Shown piece by piece: positions 46,751 through 56,661 of a stretch of DNA of 64,000 bases. Source of the stretch: Sedimentisphaerales bacterium (GTDB taxonomy: Bacteria; Planctomycetota; Phycisphaerae; Sedimentisphaerales; Anaerobacaceae); NCBI GenBank assembly GCA_016936075.1, contig JAFGPS010000023.1, forward strand, positions 1 to 64,000. The letters are read 5' to 3'. The position numbers were made by a program, and so were the translations under genes. The notes below the pieces were generated by a model. The model was not told where the DNA came from, did not search any database, and saw only the letters and a program-made list of their open reading frames with translations. Within the stretch, counting starts at the first letter, position 1. Each line of letters starts with the position of its first letter.

Positions 46751-49699
46751 CTAATTATCTTTTCGATACTCTTCAGATTTTTTCTTGGCTTTGAGGAGTC
46801 TCTGAATATGAGTTGCATCTTCCTGTTTTGCCTTTGTATCAGATTTTGATTCATCTTTCTTCACTTCTGGTTCAGGCGGCTTTTTATCCTGCACTTTCGA
46901 GATAGGCAGGTCTCCCTTAAATTTCTCGTCGGGGACATATCTTCTTGATGCAGCCGCTTCCTTTGAACGTATCTTAAACTGATTCTGAACCTGCTTTCGT
47001 TTCAATTTCAACTTATCGAGAGTTGTTTCTGCTTTGTGTTCCTTCTTCCTGGAAACAACTTGAACTATTCTTCGTGACATTGCCTTGAAATCAAGAGCAA
47101 GTCTGCGAACGGCAACATCAAGAAGAAACAGAGCAAGCCAGATAAGCATTAATGGGCGAATCAAAGGTAATTGAGTTTCAGGAAATTTTAATCCTGTATA
47201 GTCAAATAAATTAGCCTGATTTGGATCAGAACTTAACATCCGCCCACTTGTCATGTCACTTACCTGTGTCAGTAAAGGCATGTTATCAGATAGATCACGA
47301 AATTCAGGAGCGAATGGAATTGTAACTGCGGTATCGGTAATATATGTTTTATCAGGCTCACCAGCTTTTTTGTACGTCATATTTACAATATAACTTCCGG
47401 AACCTTTTGCATCAAAAGATGCACTATATTGACCGGGACCAATCTGTACGAGTTTAATATCTTCTACGACAACATCGGGCGATATTACGCGTCCATCTAT
47501 ATTCGAAAATTGAATAAATTTTCCATCATCATCAATGGCTTCCACATTAACAGTAACCTTTTTATCCTGAACGTCAGTTGTAACTTCGCAATCCGAAGAT
47601 TGAGATGGTTTTCCTGCCCATCTTACTACCTGCTCCCAGAAAGTTTCATAATTGCTCCATCCGAGCCAGTTTGACGCCCATCGACTATCAATTGAAGATG
47701 TAAATGCAGCACATCTACCCATGCCGGACTGGCATATTGCAAGTATCGGATCATTTTCCTGACTATTTAGAATAATCTGGTTTAAGCCGCCTTTGGGACC
47801 AGTAATTATATAACCATCAAGATCTGGGAAATTTGAAGAAAGACCTTTTGTTATTTCACTGAGCGAATAAACCAATTGAGGAGTGAAGGTGTGTTCATTA
47901 ATTAAACTGCGTCTTACAACCTGTGCTTCTTTGATAAATATTTGCGGTAATTCATTAGGATTCCTTACATCATATGCACGGCCTCCGGTAGCATTTGCAA
48001 CTCGTTGTAATCGTGCGAAATCACTTGCCTGATGCGGAAATATCCCAACGGTAGTAACGGTAATCCCTGATTCTACACATGCTTTTAAAAGCGCATCTGA
48101 AGGATCCTGAGGATCTCCATCAGTTATTACTATAACATGTTTTTGGGCTGCATCACATGCTTTGAGTTCTTTATAAGCCTGCTGCAAATGAGCATGGAGA
48201 CTTTGCATATCACCCATTTGCATCATATTAATAGCAGAAAGTACTTCTGATTTATCTCCCACTTCTGATAAAGGGTACACCCAGTCATCAATTCCGGCCC
48301 CCTGCCAGTTCTGCGCCAGGATACCAACTAAATCCAGGCGGCTTAATGTTTGAATAGCTGAAGAAGCAACCAGTTTGCCCCAGTAATTTCCCTGCGGCAT
48401 CTCACATGCATGCATAATCAGCACGAGAGCGCCTTTGGGTAATTGTTTCTTCTGAGGAGGGTCTAAGTCGACCGGTAAAATTTCAGCTACAGGTGAACCA
48501 ATCCAACCTCCAGCACCGAAGGAACTCGGTCCTCCCGTCATTACCAGCCCGCCGCCAAGGTCATTGACATAACTGCAAATTATTTCCTGCTGTGCAAACG
48601 AAAAATTACTGCAATCAGTGTTTACCATAATTATAGCATCAGTATCCATCAGGTTAGCCAAACTATCCGGAAATTGAGACGCCAACATATAACGCGCATC
48701 AATGTTGGACTCGGAAAGAGCTTTCAGCATAGATTCGGCGGATTGTGTATCGGAATCTACAACGAGAACATGACCTGGCCCGGTTACTTGAGTAATAGAA
48801 CTTGCTACGTTATTCTGGACTATTTTGTCCTGTGTATTATCATCAGGTATATAAGTTGCTTCAAATTCATGAATACCACTTGTCCCAACGGGTACAGATA
48901 CAGTTACAACATTTGTTCCCGGTTCTAATTCTACAGGTAAAGTTACTTCATCCGAATCCGGGGCAAGATCCATCTGCTTATCATTTAGGTTTAATTGTAA
49001 TTTACCTTTTGAATAAGATGTACTACTAAGAATGAATCGCAGAGAAACAGTCTGGTTACTTCTTGCCTTCGATGGGGCAACAAGGCGTTTAAAAACAACT
49101 TCATTTTTATACTGATAATGTATCGGGAGAATATCAATCGGTATATTATTGGCCGCGGCTGTCAGTGCGGCTGCTTTCAAATCTCCAGCAGTTTCATTAC
49201 CTTCGGTAACGAGTAATATTCTTACCGCTGTATTTGGCGGCGCAATCGCCAGAGCCATTTCAATGCCGGCTTCTAATTTCGTTTGTCCCCCATTCAGTGT
49301 TGTATTTCTTTGTTTAATATCAACATCTGTTGTGGGTAATTTTGAAATACTGGCTGTTTCAGCGATATCAACAACAGCCACCTGATTAGGCTGGACACTT
49401 TCTCCTAAAGCATTAGCTAAATATTCGAGACTTTTCTCCTGAAGTTCCTGTGAAATAGACTGGCTGCGGTCAAGAACAATAATTACAGTAAGATTTTTAC
49501 TTTTTCGTGTCAGATTTGGTCTTGCAAGCAATATTACCAATAATAGCACGACAATACAGCGCAGGATAATGGCACACCAGCGTCTAACAGGGCTTAAGCT
49601 GTTAAGATTTCGCATAGCCAGCCAAATTATAGGCACTAATAAAATTGAACCTAATAACCACCACGGCTGACCAAAATAAAAGCCATAATTATACATCAT
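46751..49699 (-). CDS. Large membrane-anchored vWA protein with GATase-like middle region
   Basis: MIDAS VIIVLDRSQSIS; GHVLVVDSDTQSAESMLKALSESNI...GGGLVMTGGPSSFGAGGW; second vWA-like HVIVITDGDPQDPS. Confidence 0.88.
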   Translation of the reverse strand: MMYNYGFYFGQPWWLLGSILLVPIIWLAMRNLNSLSPVRRWCAIILRCIVVLLLVILLARPNLTRKSKNLTVIIVLDRSQSISQELQEKSLEYLANALGESVQPNQVAVVDIAETASISKLPTTDVDIKQRNTTLNGGQTKLEAGIEMALAIAPPNTAVRILLVTEGNETAGDLKAAALTAAANNIPIDILPIHYQYKNEVVFKRLVAPSKARSNQTVSLRFILSSTSYSKGKLQLNLNDKQMDLAPDSDEVTLPVELEPGTNVVTVSVPVGTSGIHEFEATYIPDDNTQDKIVQNNVASSITQVTGPGHVLVVDSDTQSAESMLKALSESNIDARYMLASQFPDSLANLMDTDAIIMVNTDCSNFSFAQQEIICSYVNDLGGGLVMTGGPSSFGAGGWIGSPVAEILPVDLDPPQKKQLPKGALVLIMHACEMPQGNYWGKLVASSAIQTLSRLDLVGILAQNWQGAGIDDWVYPLSEVGDKSEVLSAINMMQMGDMQSLHAHLQQAYKELKACDAAQKHVIVITDGDPQDPSDALLKACVESGITVTTVGIFPHQASDFARLQRVANATGGRAYDVRNPNELPQIFIKEAQVVRRSLINEHTFTPQLVYSLSEITKGLSSNFPDLDGYIITGPKGGLNQIILNSQENDPILAICQSGMGRCAAFTSSIDSRWASNWLGWSNYETFWEQVVRWAGKPSQSSDCEVTTDVQDKKVTVNVEAIDDDGKFIQFSNIDGRVISPDVVVEDIKLVQIGPGQYSASFDAKGSGSYIVNMTYKKAGEPDKTYITDTAVTIPFAPEFRDLSDNMPLLTQVSDMTSGRMLSSDPNQANLFDYTGLKFPETQLPLIRPLMLIWLALFLLDVAVRRLALDFKAMSRRIVQVVSRKKEHKAETTLDKLKLKRKQVQNQFKIRSKEAAASRRYVPDEKFKGDLPISKVQDKKPPEPEVKKDESKSDTKAKQEDATHIQRLLKAKKKSEEYRKDN

Positions 49700-52212
49700 A
49701 ATTGCCAGACCTGAATTTGATTATTTCCTGAGTCCACTACATAAAAGTTACCATTTTTATCGACAACAACTCCCCAGGGATAAGCTAACTCACCTGGTTG
49801 TCGTCCTGCTTTACCATATAATCCTACACTTTGTCCCGCCGGACTGAATAATTGTATCCTGTTATTACCATTTTCGCAAACAACTAATGTCCCGTCGTCC
49901 AAAATATCCAGATCATAAGGATAACGAAGTTCGCCAATACCTGTACCTACAGTACCAAAATATCCATTTAAAACTCCATTAAAATCGTAAACAGCTATTC
50001 TGTGATTACACGCATCTGCGACATAAAGGAGTTTCCTTGATTTATCTACACACAAAGCAGAAGGTCTGGAGAACTGCCCTTCTCCAGTTCCAGAACTGCC
50101 AAACGCATATAAAAACTCACCCTGCTCATTAAAGACACTGATTCTGTCATTTCCGCCATATTCACCAACGAATATTCTTCCATCTCCTGAAAATGCAACA
50201 TCGGTAGGATAAATGAAACATCCATCATCGGTTCCGAATTTTCCCCACTGTCTAATTATTTCACCTTCAGGAGATAAAACCATTACTCTATAATAATGAG
50301 TATCTGCAACATAAAGATTGCCATCAGGACCAAAGGACATTCCTGTAGGTTTACCCGATTCGGTCTGAGGCATTTCAAATATGTTTATAAATTTGCCTGA
50401 TGAGGAAAACTGCTGAATTCTGCCAGTTTTATCAATAACATAAACTGAGCCGTCATTTGAAATATCTATTGCTCTCGGGTAGGTGAATTCCCCTACTCCC
50501 TGGCCTGATGTTCCGAATTCTTCGATTACCTTTGGGTTTTTCGTAAATGAATAATCATCATCGCATCCAGTTAGAGAAAATGTACATATGCAGAAAATTA
50601 AAGCATAAGTCATCCATCGCAAGCGTAACAATCTAAATAATGAAACCAAAATAAGAGACATTAAACCAAAAATGCCAATTAGTATAAGACAGGAAGCAAT
50701 TACCTGCTGGTCACGAGCATAATGCATCTGATTTAGAAGGCGTTGAGAAAAATTCGGTACACCTGCAGGAAGCAATATCATAGTCGCAGATATTTCAGTC
50801 ATACTGAACATACTAATTAAAATAAAACTACCCACCCAAAGAGGCCATACATGCGGTAAATGAATATATCTGAAAATCTGAAATTGTGAAGCTCCATCAA
50901 CATGAGCCATTTCAGAAAGTATTTGTCTTTGAGAATGTCGAGTCAGGACAAGCAGAATTAAGGCAACTCCTGCAAAACGACATGCAAGCCCGATAGAAAC
51001 AATGAACCAGCCTTCCCTTATTGATGTTGGTAAATGCAGTACGGCCATAATCCTGATGATAGAAACCGCAATAATAGAAGCTGGAAGCAGCATTATAAGA
51101 AAAATTGTGCTGCATATTACTAAAGGCAGGATGTGAAATCGAGAATAAGATAATATACGACTGAGAATATTATTGTTTTTTAAATTTTGTTTACTGTTGT
51201 TGAGCGAATAAGCACTATAAGCGATAAAATAAGACAGGACGGCCGCCAAAAAGGCGGTAGTCAGTGACCATGTTATATCATCAAAATGTAAAATTAAAAA
51301 CTGCTGGAATGGTACCATATCCGATACGTTATAAAGGAGAAGAGCAATTGGAATCAAAAGGGATATTCCAAATAATAATATAAGTACTCCCCATCTCCAT
51401 CTTTGCGATTTAACTTCAATTGTTTCAGTTTCGTTTGGAGATGAAACCCACTTTTGGGAACTTTTACTTAATATAATTGCAAGAAACAAAGCCAATATCG
51501 CAACGGGCCATGATGCTCTTGCCAATAAGGCTTCAGAGCCGGTCAAGTCGAATAGAACCGCCAATTCCGTCCCAATCGTTTTTATACCAGCAAGATGATA
51601 GGTTGTAAATTCTGAAAGTGATAAAACAAAACATACACTAAAAGTCAACAATATTGGTTTTACGAGTAAAGGTAACGTTACATTTTTAAATATCCCGAAT
51701 TTATTTGAGTCGAGAGACGCACTATCCCATATCTGCCGATCAATATTTTTCCATCCCTGTCCCAGTAACAACGCAGCCAAGGGCCAGTACCACATAATTA
51801 AAACCGCTGTTGTGCTGAATGTCCCTATGAATTTTGCTACTTCAGTTTTGTCAGATAAATATACGCCTAACGATGTGGTCGGACTCAGGAGCAGCCACCA
51901 CGCATAAAACAAAACATAACGAGGCAAAACAATAGGCATTAACAAAAACAATAGCAATAAATCCTTATGAGCAGAACAAGTTCCAAGCAATCGGCCTGGA
52001 ATCCATCCTAACAAAACTGACATAGACGCTATAATCGCTGATAAAAACAAAGAGTGTATAAGCGAAGAATATATATCAACGCTTACTTCAGATTTTGCGT
52101 CAGTAGTTATTGCTGATATAAAAAGTACGAGCAGTGGAAGTAGGACCACGATAATCCATACTGATATGGAGACTGCTCTTGTTACTTTTATAAATATACT
52201 TTCATTTTTCAA
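49696..52212 (-). CDS. ABC importer permease (FbpB-like, two BPD-type halves) fused to a C-terminal NHL-repeat propeller with internal lipobox
   Basis: Polytopic N-terminal ~530 aa; then MTYALIFCICTFSLTGCDDD and six NHL-like repeats to the C-terminus, all in one frame. Confidence 0.85.
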   Translation of the reverse strand: MKNESIFIKVTRAVSISVWIIVVLLPLLVLFISAITTDAKSEVSVDIYSSLIHSLFLSAIIASMSVLLGWIPGRLLGTCSAHKDLLLLFLLMPIVLPRYVLFYAWWLLLSPTTSLGVYLSDKTEVAKFIGTFSTTAVLIMWYWPLAALLLGQGWKNIDRQIWDSASLDSNKFGIFKNVTLPLLVKPILLTFSVCFVLSLSEFTTYHLAGIKTIGTELAVLFDLTGSEALLARASWPVAILALFLAIILSKSSQKWVSSPNETETIEVKSQRWRWGVLILLFGISLLIPIALLLYNVSDMVPFQQFLILHFDDITWSLTTAFLAAVLSYFIAYSAYSLNNSKQNLKNNNILSRILSYSRFHILPLVICSTIFLIMLLPASIIAVSIIRIMAVLHLPTSIREGWFIVSIGLACRFAGVALILLVLTRHSQRQILSEMAHVDGASQFQIFRYIHLPHVWPLWVGSFILISMFSMTEISATMILLPAGVPNFSQRLLNQMHYARDQQVIASCLILIGIFGLMSLILVSLFRLLRLRWMTYALIFCICTFSLTGCDDDYSFTKNPKVIEEFGTSGQGVGEFTYPRAIDISNDGSVYVIDKTGRIQQFSSSGKFINIFEMPQTESGKPTGMSFGPDGNLYVADTHYYRVMVLSPEGEIIRQWGKFGTDDGCFIYPTDVAFSGDGRIFVGEYGGNDRISVFNEQGEFLYAFGSSGTGEGQFSRPSALCVDKSRKLLYVADACNHRIAVYDFNGVLNGYFGTVGTGIGELRYPYDLDILDDGTLVVCENGNNRIQLFSPAGQSVGLYGKAGRQPGELAYPWGVVVDKNGNFYVVDSGNNQIQVWQL

Positions 52213-53254
52213 GAATCTTTTTCGCTCTCTCTATTGATGCAGGTAGCAAATCAGCTATTTTTTCATACTCGATATCAAGTTGCTCTTCTATCGCATATTT
52301 GCTGTACTTTTTAACAAGTGAAGAACGAATCGGGCTGTTATGAGAATCACTTTCAGCAAGTAAAATTTCAAGTTCTTCGCTAAGAATAAAATCCAATAAT
52401 TTTTTAGCCGTTTCCGGGTGAGGTGCATTTTTTATTAACGCCGCTGTATTTGGAATAGCAAGCGGTCCCTTATCGCCCTGATTGAGAAAATTCAATGCAA
52501 CCGGATTGCCATTTCTCTGTGCGGCATATACATCGTCAGTATCGGTAAAACAAATATCAGCCTGACCAGTACTTACCCATCTAACCGCCGTGCTGTTTCC
52601 GGAAACCAGTTCAATTTCATTAGCTTTTAAACCTTTTAGAATTTCTATCACTTTATCTTCGCCGTAATGTGCGAACCAGCTTGCCACATCTCCGCCAGTC
52701 GTTCCGAAAGAAGGAGTTGCCATTGCGATACGGCCTTTCCACTTGCTATCGAGACAATCTTCCAGGGACTTCGGAGCTTCCTGAGCGGAAATTTTATTTG
52801 TGTTATAAGCAATAACTCTCACACGTAGTCCGAAAGCATGCCACCTATTCAATTTATCCTTATATAATTGCGGCCAGTCTTTTGTCACTTCGCTTTCATA
52901 AGGAGCTAACAAGCCTTCATTTGCAAGCTGTATCGTATAAAATATTTCTCCAGACCAGAAAACATCAGCAACTGGGTTCGATGATTCTGCTCTTAATTTG
53001 TTTACAAGCCCCACTGTTTTGCTTGCTTCTGTATCGTAGCGATCACGTACTTTTATACCGGTTTGCTCTTCGAATCGCCTTATTATAGGCTCGGCAAACT
53101 CCTGGTCTACCGAACAATACAGAACAACTTCATTACTTGCGGAATTTTGCTTTTTGCATGAGGTTAATATTAAAAAAAGTGATAAACAGCAAAGCGTATA
53201 TAATATAAATGATAAGCTTTGCTGTACCGTTGTTTTTTTCCTCATTTCCTGCAT
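52202..53254 (-). CDS. Fe(III)-type ABC transporter substrate-binding lipoprotein (FbpA/AfuA-like)
   Basis: Lipobox LILTSCKK; NEVVLYCSVDQEFAEPIIRRFEEQTGIKV, DVFWSGE, TQADICFTDTDDV-like region. Confidence 0.88.
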   Translation of the reverse strand: MQEMRKKTTVQQSLSFILYTLCCLSLFLILTSCKKQNSASNEVVLYCSVDQEFAEPIIRRFEEQTGIKVRDRYDTEASKTVGLVNKLRAESSNPVADVFWSGEIFYTIQLANEGLLAPYESEVTKDWPQLYKDKLNRWHAFGLRVRVIAYNTNKISAQEAPKSLEDCLDSKWKGRIAMATPSFGTTGGDVASWFAHYGEDKVIEILKGLKANEIELVSGNSTAVRWVSTGQADICFTDTDDVYAAQRNGNPVALNFLNQGDKGPLAIPNTAALIKNAPHPETAKKLLDFILSEELEILLAESDSHNSPIRSSLVKKYSKYAIEEQLDIEYEKIADLLPASIERAKKILEK

Positions 53255-53280
53255 TCCCTTACCTTTTATATAATGTTTCC

Positions 53281-54978
53281 TTACTCTTCTACTTCCGAAT
53301 CACCTGTAGCCGGGAAGTTTTGTTCAATATTACCAAAATATGATTTTATCGCTTCTTCATATCTTCGTGGAATTTCATTTTCACTAATTGCTTCGGCCGC
53401 GTTGTCACGTCCAGTCTGAATTACCTCTGATAAATCACGTTTGGTTTCGCCTTCAACTTGAATATCTTTAAAATACCAGCTTGCGATTATTGGTCCCTGC
53501 TGAGGTGGTCTGTTAATAATATCTTTTTTTGTGTCATAATCCCCCTCATCATCTGTAGGTCTTGTTCCTGTGCCCATTCCGGGACCGCCAGTACCATTAC
53601 CAACACGACTTGTGTCACCTTCATCCCATGGCCCCTGACCATTACCAAGCCCCTGTCCCATTCCCTGTCCGAGAGAGCCGATAGCTCTTGCAATTTCATT
53701 CAGACTTGCTTCGGTGAGCATCATTTGCTGCTGTAGTGCTTCAAGGCCATCCAACTGCTCGATTGCATCAGATAATTCATCCCCAGTTGACATACCTGCT
53801 CCACCTCCCATGCCGCTTCCGGCCATAGCGTTTGCCATTTGTGAAAGTTTATCACGTGCCATCTTCGAAGCGGCGGCTTTATTCATTAGGTCCTCGATTT
53901 GGTCAGAACTCAAACCCTGCTTTTGTAAAGCTTCCTTAAGCTCTTTTTTACCCATTTTTGCAAGTTCTTTGTCTAATCCCATCGATTCGAGCTCTTTCTC
54001 GAATTCGTCGCTTTGTTTGGCTAAGTCTTCAAGAGCCTTGGATAAAGCCTGCATTTGTTCAGATAATTTCTTTTTCTGCTCATCTGAGAGTTTATCTTCT
54101 TTTATTTCATTCTGCATTTGCTTGAGCAATGCAGAAGCCTGGCCGAAATTTCCTTTTGCCAGTTCCATTCTTAATTTCGAAGAAAAAGAATCGGGAGAAC
54201 CTTTTAACTGCTTGAGCATTTGCTGCATCATTTTCATCGAAGCAAGTGTTTCACTTTTTTGCATATTCTTTACTTTTTCGGAAAGGTCACCCAATTGGCG
54301 TATGGCATCCCTTTTAACCTCTTCCGGTTTTGCACCCTCGGGTAACTGGCTTAATTTGCCGAGAGCTTCAGCAATATTGGGATCATTTATCTTTTTCATT
54401 TGAATTTTGACTGAGGCAGTAGCTTCTTTTACCTTCGACTCTGCATCTTCTTTCTGTTTTGCAGCCTGATTCTCTTTATTTCTCCTATTTTGGATTCCAA
54501 GAAGGTCTTTTTGCGGCATAAACGCAAATAATAACACAACAATCAGCCATAATGTACTCGTATAAGCCCAGCCCTTAGAAAGCTTTATGGGAAAATGACC
54601 ATGTAAATTCATGGATTCGGCCTTGTTTAAAGCTTCTTTGCAAGCCGCCTCGGAAAATGCGTCATGGTTATCCGAAATTTTTAAAGCTGTACTGAAACGC
54701 TCTTTGAGCCCCATTCTTTGGTCTAATAGAAGTGAAATTTGCAGCTTACTGGGCTGCTTATAAAACCAGATGGCAAAAATAGCGGTCGCTACAAAGAGTA
54801 AAAATCCAATCAAAGTGTTTGAATTTATTACCTCCAAAGCCAGGAGTTTTTCAGTCATAACCGCAATTATCGCTATAACTCCTGCTATAATAAGGATTTG
54901 CCCCGCGTATTTCAGCAGAAGGTTTATACTGCACCTAACCCAAACCGCATGAATGTTTTTTTCAAAAATTTTAAGCAT
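53281..54978 (-). CDS. Membrane protein with long coiled coil and Gly/Met-rich low-complexity region
   Basis: Two N-terminal TM segments; Lys/Glu/Gln-rich coiled coil; GSGMGGGAGMSTG and GQGMGQGLGNGQGPWDEGD. Confidence 0.75.
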   Translation of the reverse strand: MLKIFEKNIHAVWVRCSINLLLKYAGQILIIAGVIAIIAVMTEKLLALEVINSNTLIGFLLFVATAIFAIWFYKQPSKLQISLLLDQRMGLKERFSTALKISDNHDAFSEAACKEALNKAESMNLHGHFPIKLSKGWAYTSTLWLIVVLLFAFMPQKDLLGIQNRRNKENQAAKQKEDAESKVKEATASVKIQMKKINDPNIAEALGKLSQLPEGAKPEEVKRDAIRQLGDLSEKVKNMQKSETLASMKMMQQMLKQLKGSPDSFSSKLRMELAKGNFGQASALLKQMQNEIKEDKLSDEQKKKLSEQMQALSKALEDLAKQSDEFEKELESMGLDKELAKMGKKELKEALQKQGLSSDQIEDLMNKAAASKMARDKLSQMANAMAGSGMGGGAGMSTGDELSDAIEQLDGLEALQQQMMLTEASLNEIARAIGSLGQGMGQGLGNGQGPWDEGDTSRVGNGTGGPGMGTGTRPTDDEGDYDTKKDIINRPPQQGPIIASWYFKDIQVEGETKRDLSEVIQTGRDNAAEAISENEIPRRYEEAIKSYFGNIEQNFPATGDSEVEE

Positions 54979-55234
54979 GATTCTCTCCTTATTGGGATTT
55001 CATAGCTTTAACTTCACTTTTCTCAACAATTGATCCCTTAGCTGAGATATTAGTATAGACGGTTTAGTCTTGAAAAAGTTACGAAAAATCCCTCTTTTTT
55101 ACTTAAAATTTACATAAATTATCAATTTTTCGTCTCGACTGAGCTTGCCAAAGTCCGTTAGCATCCATATTTAGCTCGCTCAAAGCAAAGGCGCTAAACA
55201 TTATTCACTATTTATATCATTAACAAAATCTTGC

Positions 55235-56539
55235 TCATTTTTCAATAATAAAAGTTATATCATAAGGAGAATTACTATTGCCTTTAGCCTGTTCTTTGCC
55301 GCCATCGTCTATCTTATCTTCTCCAACACTGTACACAATAAAACCTTTATCAAGTTTTTTATAACGCAATCCTTTACCATCAAACGGATCAAGAGGAACT
55401 TCATTAAAACAATCTCCAATAAGCTCTTCAAGAGAATCAGGTAATCTCTTATTTTTCAATCGAAACCTTTCTATAGCAAGTGCTATCTGGCAAGCACGAA
55501 GCTTCGCTATATTATTTATTTCTTCAGAAAATGATTTTGTGTGATTCGGGTAAACCGCTTTGAAAAATAAACGATTCCTTGAAATGCGTTGAACTTCATT
55601 TCCAATCTTTTGAACTTCCTGCATACGTTTATCTAAAGGCAGCTTTCCTGCTTCTATATATTTTTTCATAAAATCAAAATAAAACATAGCATTTCTCCTG
55701 GTAATTCCAAGCGCATTATATAATGAATAAATTAAGCCTTGAGATTGATTATTGTTTTTTTGATTATTTGTATTATCATACAATATTATTGAATTACACA
55801 ACTCTCCCATAAATCCATATGACAATCCCGAAAGATTCTGTTTTTCTGTAATTTCCTTAAAAAGTTTTTCAAGTTGTTCTTCATTGAAATCAACTCGATT
55901 AACAATCCTCTCAAGCGTCGAAACAGTAGTTTCCTGACCAATAATATTAACTAATTGACAAACTATGTATGGATATTTTGTTACTGAATCTGCAATATTC
56001 AGACTCGCTATTATCGATTCAGCCGCTGCTTGAGCATTATTATTTTCAGCATATAAGAGAGCTTCGATATTAAGTAATTTAACCATTTTGACAACATCAA
56101 TAACTTTCGGAGATTGTCCAGGATTTGCGGGATACCTGCTATATTGCAATAGCGAGGCTTTATGCAATAAATCGAGTGAAACATGATTATCATTAATATA
56201 ATCAGAAACAGCATTAACGATTTCACCTGATAAAAGTTCTGTTCGAGCGGGTAATTTTGCCTTACCACTAATAGGTATTAGATCATAATCATTTGGTTCT
56301 TTATGTTTTGTTGCCGCATCCAAAATAAGAATAGCCGCATTTTCAGCCGTTTCAGGGATAGCGTATAACTGTTCCAATTCTTCGATAGTTACAGGATAAC
56401 CTTCTGCTTTGAGTATATCTAACTGGGATTTATATTGGTTTTGTGAATTAAATCGGAAAGCTAAAAATAAGACTATAAGAATAATAAAAAATATGATTAA
56501 TAGATATGAGAATTTAAACCTTATTTTCTTTTCGCTCAT
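55235..56539 (-). CDS. Hypothetical membrane-anchored protein, paralogue of 56662..58041
   Basis: Shared architecture: N-terminal TM, Y(P)VTIEEL..LY, AIERFRLKNKRLPDSLEELI, PLDPFDGKGLRYKKLDKGFIVYSVGEDKIDDGGKE. Confidence 0.75.
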   Translation of the reverse strand: MSEKKIRFKFSYLLIIFFIILIVLFLAFRFNSQNQYKSQLDILKAEGYPVTIEELEQLYAIPETAENAAILILDAATKHKEPNDYDLIPISGKAKLPARTELLSGEIVNAVSDYINDNHVSLDLLHKASLLQYSRYPANPGQSPKVIDVVKMVKLLNIEALLYAENNNAQAAAESIIASLNIADSVTKYPYIVCQLVNIIGQETTVSTLERIVNRVDFNEEQLEKLFKEITEKQNLSGLSYGFMGELCNSIILYDNTNNQKNNNQSQGLIYSLYNALGITRRNAMFYFDFMKKYIEAGKLPLDKRMQEVQKIGNEVQRISRNRLFFKAVYPNHTKSFSEEINNIAKLRACQIALAIERFRLKNKRLPDSLEELIGDCFNEVPLDPFDGKGLRYKKLDKGFIVYSVGEDKIDDGGKEQAKGNSNSPYDITFIIEK

Positions 56540-56661
56540 TTTTAATATCTCTCTAATAATGTATGTGAATAAGAATCGCAGATGAGTTATTTAAAATTCA
56601 TCATCCACTCGTAATTACATTAAACTGATATTCACTTTTTATAAAACTAACAAAATCTCGC

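Noticed and set aside
53714-54403. 229-aa plus-strand ORF rich in Ser/Phe/Cys
   Set aside because: Exactly antisense to the Lys/Glu-rich coiled-coil gene 53281..54978; composition is the expected reverse-complement artefact.
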